Shown: positions 1 through 8,074 of the stretch, piece after piece
Layout of the letters: each line of letters opens with the position of its first letter
Numbering within the stretch: the first letter of the stretch is position 1
DNA from: Eubacteriales bacterium
Lineage (GTDB): Bacteria; Bacillota_A; Clostridia; Christensenellales; Aristaeellaceae
Assembly (NCBI GenBank): GCA_029974855.1
Contig: JARKQO010000039.1
Coordinates: forward strand, 1-18,936
Direction of reading: 5' to 3'
Length of the DNA: 18,936 nt
Notes under the pieces: generated by a model
Database searches by the model: none
Told to the model about the DNA's origin: nothing
The model's input: the letters and a program-made list of their open reading frames with translations, nothing else
Translations under genes and position numbers: made by a program

Positions 1-353
1 AATTCGCTGGTGGGGTGGCCTCCCTTGCTGAGCCCCCAGCGAACGCGGTAGGCGTCCCCCCGTTCATTCAGCTGGCAGACGCAGATGTTCTCCCGGGGGC
101 ATTGCAACACATGGCGGAAGAACTTGCCGCTGCCGGTGGCGATGAAATATTCCCCCGCCAGGTTTGCCGCACGTACCCCCAGGGGAGTCCACTCTTCCGG
201 GGTCTGGTCGAAAAAGGGGGTGCACTGGCTCACCTGTGCTTCTGTCATGCGGCAGGTGAGGTTGCCGCCGTTGCGCTCGTGCCAGCCTTGGTCCCAGCCG
301 TCCTGGCAGGTGCGGGCAAATTGCCGGATGATCTCAATGTCCGTCATCTCCAT
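1..353 (-). CDS. rhaD: Rhamnulose-1-phosphate aldolase, N-terminal part (left edge cuts it)
   Basis: RhaD is a class II zinc aldolase that splits L-rhamnulose-1-phosphate into DHAP and L-lactaldehyde, the last step of cytoplasmic rhamnose breakdown. I translated this stretch by hand: 117 codons from ATG 353 to the window edge. It matches E. coli RhaD closely: GWHERNGGNLT near residue 22 (phosphate-binding loop), FIATGSGKFFRHV around 70-82, and YRVRWGL followed by PTSE at the edge. The last visible residue, Glu117, has the same number as E. coli Glu117, the catalytic acid/base. The zinc-binding HCH motif lies beyond the window. The start has GGAGG 9 nt upstream, inside the end of rhaA. Only 3 nt separate the rhaA stop from this ATG, so the genes are cotranscribed and probably coupled. 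The identity is firm despite truncation. Full length and stop are unknown. Confidence 0.93.
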   Translation of the reverse strand, partial: MEMTDIEIIRQFARTCQDGWDQGWHERNGGNLTCRMTEAQVSQCTPFFDQTPEEWTPLGVRAANLAGEYFIATGSGKFFRHVLQCPRENICVCQLNERGDAYRVRWGLSKGGHPTSE

Positions 354-356
354 GGC

Positions 357-1592
357 CTATTTCCTCCCCGCCAACACGGCCTTTTCATACTCGCACACCT
401 CTTGAAACCAGTTCTCCCTGGGGGGAACCCCCTGCCGCCGGCAATACTCCTCCCACACCGGGCCAAAGGGCAGCGTTTTGCATTCCTCCTGTAGCATCAG
501 CAACTCCGTAAAGGCCTCGCTTTGCTGCAGCCTCTTGAAATGATCATGGGGCAGAAGCAGCGCGTACAAAAGCGCCTTTTCCATGTTCCGCGTGCCGATC
601 ACCCAGGCCGCCACCCGGTTGATGGACGCGTCAAAGAAATCCAGCCCGATCATCACCTTGTCCAAGGCGTTATTCCGCACGATCTCGCAGGCGATCTCCC
701 TCAACTCGTCCTCCAGGCGCACCACATGGTCGCTGTCCCAGCGGACCGCCCGGGTCACGTGGAGCGGGATTTTGTCAAAGAAGCACAGCAACGCCGGAAT
801 CTTGTCGCTGATGACCTCGGTGGGATGGTAATGGCCGCTGTCCAAAAGCTGATAGACCCCCGGGCGGGTGGCGGCATAGGCGGTGTAAAACTCGCTGCTG
901 CCCACGGTGTAGGCCTCCAGGCCGATGCCGAACACCTTGCTCTCCACACAGTCGATGACGCCCTCCAGCTTCTCCGCGAAGATCCGGTCCAGGGAATCCA
1001 TGAGCAGCATGCGGGGGGACATCCGGTCGGCGGGTACATCCTTTAGCCCGTCGGGAATCCACACATTGCACAGGCAGGGGCTTCCTTGCTCCTTGGCAAA
1101 AAAGGCGGCGATGCGGCGGCAGGCGATGCCGTGGCGCACCCAGAAGTCCCGGATTTCCGGATCAGGATGGGAAAGGGTCAACCCCCAGGCCTTGGGGTGG
1201 GAAAAGAAGGTGGGGTTAAAGTCCATGGCAATGCCGTTCTGTTTCCCCCACCGGGCCCAGGCCTCGAAATGCCGGGGCAGCAGCGTGTCCCGGTCCACCT
1301 TTTCGCCTGTTTCCAGCACCGCGTAGGAGGCGTGCAGGTTCAGGCGCTTCTTCCCGGGGATCAGGCTGCAGGCCTTCTCAAAATCGGCGGTGAGCTCCTG
1401 AAAATTCCGGGCCTTGCCGGGATAGCTTCCCGTGGCTTGAATGCCCCCGGTGAGGGGCCCGGCGTTTTCAAAGCCCGTCACATCGTCTCCCTGCCAGCAG
1501 TGGATGCTGACGGGGATCTCCCCAAGCCGTTTCAGCGCCCCCTCCACATCCACCCCAAAGGCCTCATACCGCTTCTTGGCCTGTTCAAACAT
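357..1592 (-). CDS. rhaA: L-rhamnose isomerase
   Basis: RhaA interconverts L-rhamnose and L-rhamnulose in the cytoplasm using a divalent metal. The 411-residue product is about family length (E. coli about 419) and collinear with it. Visible blocks are SIHCWQGDDVTGFEN near the N-terminus, TGGIQATGSYPGKARN, KRLNLHASY, DFNPTFFSHP, CNVWIPDGLKD, VESKVFGIGLEAYTVGS, SGHYHPTEVISDKI, VRWDSDHVV and IGLDFFDASINRVAAWVIG. These carry the Glu/Asp/His metal ligands of the family. Two starts are possible: ATG 1598, which overlaps the rhaB stop as ATGA, and ATG 1592. AAGGAG sits 7 nt before ATG 1592 but only 1 nt before ATG 1598, so 1592 is preferred. The gene lies between rhaB and rhaD in a tight rhaBAD order. 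A much longer upstream extension of this frame lies inside rhaB and is not coding. Confidence 0.96.
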   Translation of the reverse strand: MFEQAKKRYEAFGVDVEGALKRLGEIPVSIHCWQGDDVTGFENAGPLTGGIQATGSYPGKARNFQELTADFEKACSLIPGKKRLNLHASYAVLETGEKVDRDTLLPRHFEAWARWGKQNGIAMDFNPTFFSHPKAWGLTLSHPDPEIRDFWVRHGIACRRIAAFFAKEQGSPCLCNVWIPDGLKDVPADRMSPRMLLMDSLDRIFAEKLEGVIDCVESKVFGIGLEAYTVGSSEFYTAYAATRPGVYQLLDSGHYHPTEVISDKIPALLCFFDKIPLHVTRAVRWDSDHVVRLEDELREIACEIVRNNALDKVMIGLDFFDASINRVAAWVIGTRNMEKALLYALLLPHDHFKRLQQSEAFTELLMLQEECKTLPFGPVWEEYCRRQGVPPRENWFQEVCEYEKAVLAGRK

Positions 1593-1594
1593 AG

Positions 1595-2995
1595 TCATGC
1601 TCCTTTCGTCCCGGGAAGATAGGTGTCCATGGGAAAGCTGCGGGCAATGGCCCTGCGGGCGGCTTCCCCGTCCGGGAGCTCCCCGGCCGCGATCATCTGG
1701 GCCGCCAGATTTCCCAAAGCGGTTCCCTCGGTGGGGCCCGCGTAGACCGGGATGCCCAGGGCGCTGGCGGTCCACTGGTTCAGCACCCGGTTTTGGCTGC
1801 CTCCCCCTACGATGTTCATGCTGGTATAGGTTTTGCCCGTCAAGCCTTGCAGCCGCTCCGCCGCCTCCCGGTAACACCGGGCCAGAGAATGGTACACGCA
1901 GGCGTACAGCTCCCCGTCGGTCCCAGGAAGGGGCTGCCTCCCCTCCCCCAGGGCCGCTTCGATCTCCCGGATCATGCTCCGGGGAGCCATAAAGCGCGGG
2001 GCATTGGCGTCGAAATAGCCGGCGAAGCCTTCATGGGCCTGGGCCATCTCCGCCATTTCCCCAAAGGAATGACGCTTGCCCTGTTCCTTGCGGATTTGCT
2101 GCAAAATCCACATCCCCATGATATTTTGGAGGTAGCGGTACCTGCCCCCGTAGCCGCCCTCATTGGTAAAGCCTGCCGCCAAAGAGGCCCCGTCCGTCAG
2201 GGGCTGCTCCAGCTCCACCCCCAGCAGGCTCCAGGTGCCGCTGGACAGGTACAGGGCGTTTTCGTCCTTGGCGGGAACCGCCAGAAAGGCACTGCCTGTA
2301 TCGTGGGTGGCGGGCAGCACCACCTTGCACGAATAGCCCGCCTCCCGGGCAATCTCCGGCAGAAAACCCCCCAGGATAGTGCCGGGCATCACCGGCGGGT
2401 TGGCAAACAAGCGGGAGGGCAGGCCCGCCGCTCGCAAAATCTCCGGGGCCCATGTGCGGGTTTTGGCGTCCAGCATGGCCGTGGTGGAGGCGTTGGTGTA
2501 CTCGTTGCATTTCTTCCCTGTCAGAAAGAAGTGAAGGTAATCGGGCATCATCAGAAAGCTTTCCGCCTTTTCTAAGGCCTCCCCGGGCAGGCTCATCAGC
2601 TGGTAGACGGTGTTGAAGGGCTGCTTGGCAATGCCCGCCAGGCTGTAGTGCCTGGCAAAGGGCAGGCGTTCTTCCAGGCGGGCGTCCATGCCTTCGGTGC
2701 GGCGGTCCCGGTAGGCCACCGCGCCGCCGATGATCCGCTCCCCCTGATCCAGCAGCACAAAATCCACGCCCCAGGTATCGATGCCGAAGCTGACGGGGGC
2801 GTAGGGCCTGGCCGCCTTCAGCCCCTGAAGCACATGGTGCTTCAAAGCCTCCACGTCCCAGCAAAGATGGCCGTCCTTCAGGGCGTAATCGTTGTCAAAG
2901 CGGTATAGCTCCATGATCTCCATGTGCCCGTTTTCCAGCGTGCCCAAAATATGCCGCCCGCTGGACGCGCCGATATCGCAGGCCAAATAGCGCAT
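1595..2995 (-). CDS. rhaB: L-rhamnulokinase (FGGY kinase)
   Basis: RhaB phosphorylates L-rhamnulose with ATP to rhamnulose-1-phosphate in the cytoplasm. The 466-residue protein (E. coli 489) has the FGGY-kinase layout. The N-terminal actin-like domain begins with YLACDIGASSGR. IDTWGVDFVLLD follows near residue 73. PATHDTGSAF carries the catalytic Asp expected for RhaB. LSSGTWSLLG and the C-terminal nucleotide motif NIVGGGSQNRVLNQ, then GPTEGTALGN, complete it. GIDTWGVDF and NEYTNASTT are typical of rhamnulokinase within FGGY kinases. ATG 2995 is preceded by GGGAGGG with 6 nt spacing. Upstream is a 91-nt AT-richer gap after the GH112 gene, where an internal promoter is possible. Downstream it abuts rhaA with 2 nt between stop and chosen start. 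The assignment is firm from motifs plus position in rhaBAD. Confidence 0.95.
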   Translation of the reverse strand: MRYLACDIGASSGRHILGTLENGHMEIMELYRFDNDYALKDGHLCWDVEALKHHVLQGLKAARPYAPVSFGIDTWGVDFVLLDQGERIIGGAVAYRDRRTEGMDARLEERLPFARHYSLAGIAKQPFNTVYQLMSLPGEALEKAESFLMMPDYLHFFLTGKKCNEYTNASTTAMLDAKTRTWAPEILRAAGLPSRLFANPPVMPGTILGGFLPEIAREAGYSCKVVLPATHDTGSAFLAVPAKDENALYLSSGTWSLLGVELEQPLTDGASLAAGFTNEGGYGGRYRYLQNIMGMWILQQIRKEQGKRHSFGEMAEMAQAHEGFAGYFDANAPRFMAPRSMIREIEAALGEGRQPLPGTDGELYACVYHSLARCYREAAERLQGLTGKTYTSMNIVGGGSQNRVLNQWTASALGIPVYAGPTEGTALGNLAAQMIAAGELPDGEAARRAIARSFPMDTYLPGTKGA

Positions 2996-3023
2996 GCTTG
3001 ACCCTCCCTTCCGTCTTTATTGT

Positions 3024-3032
3024 ATATTACCA
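3024..3032 (-). promoter_or_regulatory. Possible extended -10 element ahead of rhaB
   Basis: The 91-nt gap between the GH112 stop and rhaB (2996-3086) is much richer in A and T than its flanks. On the minus strand it contains TGGTAATAT, which fits an extended -10 (TGn plus TAATAT, 4 of 6 to TATAAT). No good -35 is present (best TGGCAA, 16 nt upstream, 3 of 6). It could give separate expression of rhaBAD. It could equally be ordinary AT-rich spacer. A small ACAGC/GCTGT hairpin with an 11-nt loop also lies here, without a convincing U-run. Confidence 0.25.
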
Positions 3033-3086
3033 TAAAATGACAGCTTTGCCATCAGGCTGTTCTTATTGTCCATCCAATGCAAAACG

Positions 3087-5264
3087 TCAATCCGGCTCCT
3101 CTATCCCCTGCTCCAAATCCAGCACCCGCATCTCATAGGGCGCCAGGGACGCGGCATAGCGCCTGCCCTGCCACAGGCAGGCGGTGTCCTGATGGGCAGC
3201 GCTGTTGTTCACCAGCGCCAGCTTGCCCAGGGCGGGATACAGAGCGCACTCCGTATGAAGGTTTTGGGTCACGGGCCCGGCCTCCTCCAACCCGCAGGCA
3301 TGGAGCAGCAGATTTTGCAGCAGCCGGCTGTGGGCCATATCGTAGCGGAAGCCCGACAGATACACGCCCTTCCCCTTGCCAAAGGGGTGCAGCGTGACAG
3401 CCGGATAACGTTCCCCTTCCAAAGTTACGGCGGCTAGCACCTGGGCTGTGCCGTCGGTGAGAATCACGTTCCGCCTTCCCGCCAGGACAATGCCCCCGGG
3501 AATCAGCCCGGCTTCGTCCTTTGCCTCAAAGGTCCACCGGCCATGGCAGTCCCGCTCCCCACCGTCCAGGTCCACCCCCAGCACATGGGCCATCCGCAGG
3601 CAGGTGGCGTTGCCCCGGCTGGCTCCCGGCTCCCCGATGCCCAGCAGCACGCCGCCCCGGTGCACCCAGGCGGTGAGGGCATCCACCACCCGAACATCCT
3701 GCCACAGGCTGCCTCCGCTCCACGCGCCGCCGCCCTCTCCCGCGTTCACCAGCACATCGATCTCCCCGGGGACTCCCTCCCGCACATCCTCAAAGGAGAG
3801 GAAGCGCACCTCAAAGGGCAGCCCGGCCAGGCTTTCCAGCACATGGATCAGCACATGCCCGCAGGTTTCATGAAAATGCCCGCTCAGGGTCCAGGTGCGC
3901 AGGGAGCCCCAGGCGGTGAGGACGCCCACGACGGGCTTTTCACAGCGGGGCGCGCTCCCCTCATGAAGGCCGCGAATCTCCCGGAACTCCCTCACAATGC
4001 GATCCATGGCCTCCATAAAGTCCGGGTACTCCCGCACCAGATGCAAATAGCCCCCCAGCCCGGCCCTCTCCACCTTTTGGCGCAGCAAAGCCCGGCGGAC
4101 GCCGACCCAGTATTCCAGGGCGTCCTTGCCGGGGCGGCCCCCAGGGGCAAAGGTGGGCGCTCCCCCCAGCCCCACCGGGAATAGGTAGGGGTGAAGGCGG
4201 ATTTCATGGACCGGGGCGGGCACCCCGGCGCAAAGGCGGACCTCATACCCGGAAAACACGCACTTGATGATCCCGTCAAAGGCAAACTCCTCAAAGCGCC
4301 CGTTATAGGGCTCCAGCCCCACCCAGCTATCGTCGTAGAACACATAGGCCCGCTTCCCAAAGGAATGGACGATTTGCACCAGCTCCCGGCCCAGCTCCCG
4401 CACAAACCCGCCGATAAAGGCCATCCAGTCCCGCTGCCGCGGGCCGGGCACCCGATGGGTGGCGTTGTGCTTGCCCTGGCGCACAAAGTCCTCGGCGGTG
4501 AGGGCATAGCCATGCTGCCGGGCAAAGTCCTCCAGGGCCTCCGGGGAGACGGTGAAATCATAGCTGCCCCAATCGGTAAACAGGTGCCGGTTTTCCGGAT
4601 GAGCGCCCCAAATCCACGCGAAATTGTAAAACAGGGAGGTGAAGCGCACCACAGTTGTGTCCGGCCTGGCCCGGCACCAGTCCGCCATCCAGGTTTTCAG
4701 GTAGGCCCGGGCCTCGGGCCGGTAGGGGTTCAGTTGCATCAGGGGCTCCTTGTCCCACCCGTTGGTGACGTGGTTGTACATGGAAATTTCTTCCCAAATC
4801 CGCCAGGCCAGAAAGCTCACCGTATACTGCCGCCAGGGGGTGGCCTGGATGTCCACCGTGCCCGCCGACGGGTTCCAGCGCCAGCGCTCCTGAGGGAGCT
4901 CCCGGTTCTCGGTACGGTCGTACACCTGCCAGTAGGCCATGGCTTCGGGCGAATCGTTCACCTGAAACTGCCGGGAAAAGAAGCCCTCCAGCGGCGCTAC
5001 CCTGAGCTCCGTTCCCTCCGCCACCAAAAGGGGCGTGCTTAAAAAGGTCTGCTGCCGGGTGTTTGGATGCTCCCGTATCCAGCCGTTATGCTCCCGGATG
5101 GGGCAAAGGGTGGAGTAGACCCCGTACCCGGCGTGCAGCAGCTCCTGGGAAAGCCAGGTGCCGTCGCTGTCCCGTAGCACATCCGCCCCCCAGCGCCGGG
5201 CCAGCTCCAAGGTCAGCTTTTCATGGCCGGCTTCCCCCGGCAAGGTAAAACAGCCCCGTTCCAT
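3087..5264 (-). CDS. GH112 phosphorylase, probably D-galactosyl-1,4-L-rhamnose phosphorylase
   Basis: GH112 enzymes split beta-galactosides at the non-reducing end with phosphate, giving alpha-galactose-1-phosphate plus GalNAc/GlcNAc or L-rhamnose. The 725-residue protein (family about 720-750) begins GCFTLPGEAG and has RWGADVLRDSDG, the family's WGADAIRxSDG. It continues with YTVSFLAWRIWEEISMYNH near 147-165, RFTSLFYNFAWIWG at 207-220, YVFYDDSWVGLEP near 307-319, RRALLR, GGYLHL, LINVLE-like C-terminal blocks and GKGVYLSG. Asp312 aligns with Asp313, the general acid of bifidobacterial GLNBP. No signal peptide is visible, so it is cytoplasmic. Position between a GH105 gene and rhaBAD favours rhamnose over HexNAc specificity; this is inference. 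ATG 5264 is chosen because AGGTGG sits 5 nt upstream; ATG 5267 and GTG 5273 are alternatives. Ten nt separate it from the GH105 stop. Confidence 0.88.
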   Translation of the reverse strand: MERGCFTLPGEAGHEKLTLELARRWGADVLRDSDGTWLSQELLHAGYGVYSTLCPIREHNGWIREHPNTRQQTFLSTPLLVAEGTELRVAPLEGFFSRQFQVNDSPEAMAYWQVYDRTENRELPQERWRWNPSAGTVDIQATPWRQYTVSFLAWRIWEEISMYNHVTNGWDKEPLMQLNPYRPEARAYLKTWMADWCRARPDTTVVRFTSLFYNFAWIWGAHPENRHLFTDWGSYDFTVSPEALEDFARQHGYALTAEDFVRQGKHNATHRVPGPRQRDWMAFIGGFVRELGRELVQIVHSFGKRAYVFYDDSWVGLEPYNGRFEEFAFDGIIKCVFSGYEVRLCAGVPAPVHEIRLHPYLFPVGLGGAPTFAPGGRPGKDALEYWVGVRRALLRQKVERAGLGGYLHLVREYPDFMEAMDRIVREFREIRGLHEGSAPRCEKPVVGVLTAWGSLRTWTLSGHFHETCGHVLIHVLESLAGLPFEVRFLSFEDVREGVPGEIDVLVNAGEGGGAWSGGSLWQDVRVVDALTAWVHRGGVLLGIGEPGASRGNATCLRMAHVLGVDLDGGERDCHGRWTFEAKDEAGLIPGGIVLAGRRNVILTDGTAQVLAAVTLEGERYPAVTLHPFGKGKGVYLSGFRYDMAHSRLLQNLLLHACGLEEAGPVTQNLHTECALYPALGKLALVNNSAAHQDTACLWQGRRYAASLAPYEMRVLDLEQGIEEPD

Positions 5265-5274
5265 CATTCCCACC

Positions 5275-6300
5275 TCACGCGCTCTGCAGTACGGCCACCA
5301 GGAACGCCAGTCCCAGTCCCTGCCCCCAGCCCTGGGTCCATTTTCTCGAAATATTGCGGTAGCCGTCCAGGTCCCGCATCACGGCGGTGCCCCCGGAAAC
5401 GTTCAGCAGCCGCCCGTCCTCAGAGATGTTTTCCAGCACACCCCCATAGGCCCTTTGCATATAGGGAGTGTGCAAGGGGTTGCCCGATGCCAACATCGCC
5501 GCCGCGATGCCGCAGCTGGCGGACAGCTCCTCATAGGAGTCCGGGTCATCTAGCACCGTGCGCCACAGGCCCTTTTCCGTCTGCAGCCCTTTCAGGGCCG
5601 CCAGCTGCTCCCGCAAGGAAGCGTCTACGTCCATATACTGCGGGTACAAATAGGGCTCAGGCAGCGCGCGCTTTACCTGGCTCATGGTGTAGGCGGCCCA
5701 GGCATTGGCCCTGGCCCAGAAAAAGCCGGACATATGATCCTTTTGGATATGGCTGTAGCCATGGTACCAGAGCCCGGTGGCCCTATCCTGCAGAAATTCG
5801 ATATGCCAGAAATACTGGTTCAGGGCGTCGTCGATGACGGCCTGATCCTCCAGCTTCACGCCCATGCGCAGCATGAAAAACGCCGCCATGAACAGGGTGT
5901 CCGCCCAGGCCTGCTCCGGAAAGTCATTGTTCACGGACACCGTATGCTGCAGCACCTGCTCCCCAAAGCGCAGGGCGCGGCCCCGCAGGTACTCCAGCTT
6001 GAAAAGAGCCGCCTGCCAGTAGGCTTCCTCCCCGGTTTCCTCGTACAGGGTGATGAGGCAATGGCCCATGGCGCAGGCGTTCACCGTCCACTCCGGCAGG
6101 CCCAGCCCCATCAGCTCGTCCACCCGCCCCCGAAGCAAAGCCAGGTACTCCCCGTTGCCGGTGGCCCGCCAGGCCTCCGCCACGCCGTAGTACGCCACGC
6201 CGCAGGGCCAGTCCCAAATCATGTCCATTTGCATGGTTTTGCGCACCATGCGGTCTATCCTGTCCAGAACCTCCCGCTTTTCAAACCCCAGCCGAATCAT
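5275..6300 (-). CDS. GH105/GH88-type unsaturated rhamnogalacturonyl hydrolase (YteR-like)
   Basis: Enzymes of this family remove the 4,5-unsaturated galacturonate left at the non-reducing end of rhamnogalacturonan-I fragments by lyases, working by vinyl ether hydration in the cytoplasm. The 341-residue protein is near YteR length (373) and has no signal peptide. Its (alpha/alpha)6-barrel motifs are IWDWPCGVAYYGVAEAW at 28-44, a NNDFPEQAWADTLFMAAFFM block in which Asp134 corresponds to the catalytic Asp of YteR, WYHGYSH at 178-184, FWARANAW at 194-201 (family WxRGNGW) and a C-terminal WTQGWGQGLGLAFL. ATG 6300 is preferred over the upstream in-frame extension because GGAGG lies 7 nt upstream and homologous sequence starts near here. 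It follows the binding-protein gene by 91 nt containing a strong hairpin and runs directly into GH112. GH88 unsaturated glucuronyl hydrolase is the alternative; context favours GH105. Confidence 0.87.
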   Translation of the reverse strand: MIRLGFEKREVLDRIDRMVRKTMQMDMIWDWPCGVAYYGVAEAWRATGNGEYLALLRGRVDELMGLGLPEWTVNACAMGHCLITLYEETGEEAYWQAALFKLEYLRGRALRFGEQVLQHTVSVNNDFPEQAWADTLFMAAFFMLRMGVKLEDQAVIDDALNQYFWHIEFLQDRATGLWYHGYSHIQKDHMSGFFWARANAWAAYTMSQVKRALPEPYLYPQYMDVDASLREQLAALKGLQTEKGLWRTVLDDPDSYEELSASCGIAAAMLASGNPLHTPYMQRAYGGVLENISEDGRLLNVSGGTAVMRDLDGYRNISRKWTQGWGQGLGLAFLVAVLQSA

Positions 6301-6320
6301 CGCTTTCCCTCCGTTTGGGA

Positions 6321-6356
6321 GAAAGGAGCCCCCCTCTTGCGGGGAGGGCTCCTTTC
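6321..6356 (-). other. Strong intercistronic RNA hairpin after the binding-protein gene
   Basis: Positions 6321-6336 and 6341-6356 form a 16-bp inverted repeat with a 4-nt loop, one mismatch and one G-T pair. On the transcribed minus strand no run of T follows, so it does not look like a Rho-independent terminator that would cut off the downstream enzymes. It is better explained as a 3' stabiliser or processing barrier for the binding-protein mRNA, or at most a partial terminator. This is inference from structure and position; RNA ends would decide. Confidence 0.65.
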
Positions 6357-6391
6357 CCTTGCCAGTCAACCCTTTGACAGGAAACGCTCCC

Positions 6392-8032
6392 TTACTTGGG
6401 CAGCTTGGTGGTATGGCCCGCCTCGTAGGCCTCCAAGCGCTCGTCCATGATCTCCTGGTAGCCGGCCTCCAGATACTTCTGGCTCAGCTCCCCGTAGAGG
6501 GCGTCGAACCCGGCGGGATCGGCCTTCACCAGCAAGGCGAAGTACTCCTGGTACAGGCTCAGCAAGGTGGCGGTGTACTCGCTCTCACTTTCGATGGCTA
6601 CGGCGAACACCGGGTCGGAGTAGGAGCGCCCGTCGTCGGCAATGGCCTTCAGCTTGTGATAGTTCTCCATCATCTGCTCCGTGAAGCTCTGGGGCAGCCC
6701 CTGGGGCGAAATCAGGCGGATGGTGTCCTCGATGGTGCCGGTTTTCTTGGCGGCGTGCACCAGGCAGGCCATGTCGATGTTCATGTTGTGGTTCAGCATC
6801 TCCTCGCCCCGGTAGTCCGCGTTCACAGCGGGGATGCCGTCCTCGCCCATGGTGTAGGTCACGCCCTCCACGCCGTTCTCCAGCACGAAGAGCACGTCCG
6901 GCTGAAGCATCCACTCCATCAGCATCCAGGCGGCCTTCAGCTGATCCTGGGTGGCGGTGGAAGCGAAGCCCACGATCATGCCGAAGGGGTTGTTGGCGCG
7001 GGTCTGCTGGGGGATGCCCTCTTCCGCCAGGCTGTACACGTTTTCAATGGCCAGCTCAGCGCCCGGGTTCTGCTCGAAGAAGGACACCAGCCAGTCCACA
7101 TTGGGGGACATATAGCCGCCATAGCGGTACAGCTTGCCGTTGATGAAGTCGGTCTTCATCTGGTCGGCCCCCGCGCCCTTGGAATCCTTCTCCAGCTCAA
7201 ACTCCTTGGAGATGAAACCGGCGTTGTATTCCCCATTGTAGCGCTTCAGGAAACGGTAGGTGGGCTCCCAGCCGATGGAAGCGGTGCCCAAAGAGGAATG
7301 CACGGCCCACTGCTTCTCGTCCGGCGGGAAATCCCTGAACTGGAAGTTAGCCACGTAGGCTGTGGCGGGGATGCCCAGGCCCAGGGGCGTTTCCGCCAAA
7401 CCGGCTTCCACGATCTTGGTCAAGGCGTCCACCTGCTCGGCGTAGGTGGCGGGAGGTGCCTCATACCCTACCTGGCGCAGCCAGTCCATCCGCACAAAGG
7501 TGGCGTAGGTATAGTCGGTCTTATAGTAGGGCCGCTCGCTGAGGACGAAGAAGGTTTGGCCGTTGATGTCGGTGTAGCCCAACTGGCTGTTGTCCACCAT
7601 GGACTGGTAATAGGTGGGGGCCGCCGCCTTGAAGGCCTCCAGGTCGATGACCTGCATCGCCCCTTCGCTGGCCCACTGGGCCACCTTGGGGTAGTCGTAC
7701 TCCATCATGATGGTGGGGGTTTCCCCACCGGCGATGAGGAGGCTGTACTTGGTCATCACATCGTTGCGGGGGATGGCCACATACTTCACGTCGATGTTCC
7801 ATTTGTCGCCGAATTCCTTCTGGATCCACCGGGTCCAGTAGTTGTCGTCCACGGCGGGGTAGCCCTCCTTGGAACGGTCGTACACGGGAACGGTGATGGT
7901 TACGCGCTCCGCAAAGGGCGCCCAGTCCGCGGGAAGGGTCGGGTTCACCGTGGGCGCCTCGGTGGCGAGGGCGGGAACCAGGCCCATGCACAGCACCAGG
8001 GTCACTGCCAGGGAAATCAACTTTTTCAGCAT
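6392..8032 (-). CDS. Extracellular sugar-binding protein of an LplA/YtcQ-type ABC importer
   Basis: This is the substrate-capture subunit of the ABC importer encoded just upstream. The 546-residue precursor is of the large type found with LplB/LplC permeases. MLKKLISLAVTLVLCMGLVPALA forms a signal peptide with a likely cut after ALA (residue 23). The only Cys (15) is preceded by Leu, so it lacks a proper lipobox. The mature part has a type-I solute-binding-protein layout, with WTRWIQKEFGDKWNIDVKY near the N-terminus, then IAGGETPTIM, RMDWLRQVGYE and a C-terminal hinge segment around NNPFGMIVGFAS. ATG 8032 has AGGAGG 8 nt upstream and puts the signal peptide at the N-terminus; a longer in-frame extension upstream is not used. 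It is third in the operon, after both permeases and before GH105/GH112, suggesting a rhamnogalacturonan oligosaccharide ligand (inference). Confidence 0.9.
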   Translation of the reverse strand: MLKKLISLAVTLVLCMGLVPALATEAPTVNPTLPADWAPFAERVTITVPVYDRSKEGYPAVDDNYWTRWIQKEFGDKWNIDVKYVAIPRNDVMTKYSLLIAGGETPTIMMEYDYPKVAQWASEGAMQVIDLEAFKAAAPTYYQSMVDNSQLGYTDINGQTFFVLSERPYYKTDYTYATFVRMDWLRQVGYEAPPATYAEQVDALTKIVEAGLAETPLGLGIPATAYVANFQFRDFPPDEKQWAVHSSLGTASIGWEPTYRFLKRYNGEYNAGFISKEFELEKDSKGAGADQMKTDFINGKLYRYGGYMSPNVDWLVSFFEQNPGAELAIENVYSLAEEGIPQQTRANNPFGMIVGFASTATQDQLKAAWMLMEWMLQPDVLFVLENGVEGVTYTMGEDGIPAVNADYRGEEMLNHNMNIDMACLVHAAKKTGTIEDTIRLISPQGLPQSFTEQMMENYHKLKAIADDGRSYSDPVFAVAIESESEYTATLLSLYQEYFALLVKADPAGFDALYGELSQKYLEAGYQEIMDERLEAYEAGHTTKLPK

Positions 8033-8074
8033 CCTCGTTTCCTCCTTTTTGTGGGGTAGCTCTTGATACGCACA

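Noticed and set aside
6321..6356. Rho-independent terminator ending the transporter operon before GH105
   Set aside because: The stem is strong, but on the transcribed strand it is followed by TCCCAAACGG with no T-run, and the downstream genes have no obvious promoter of their own.
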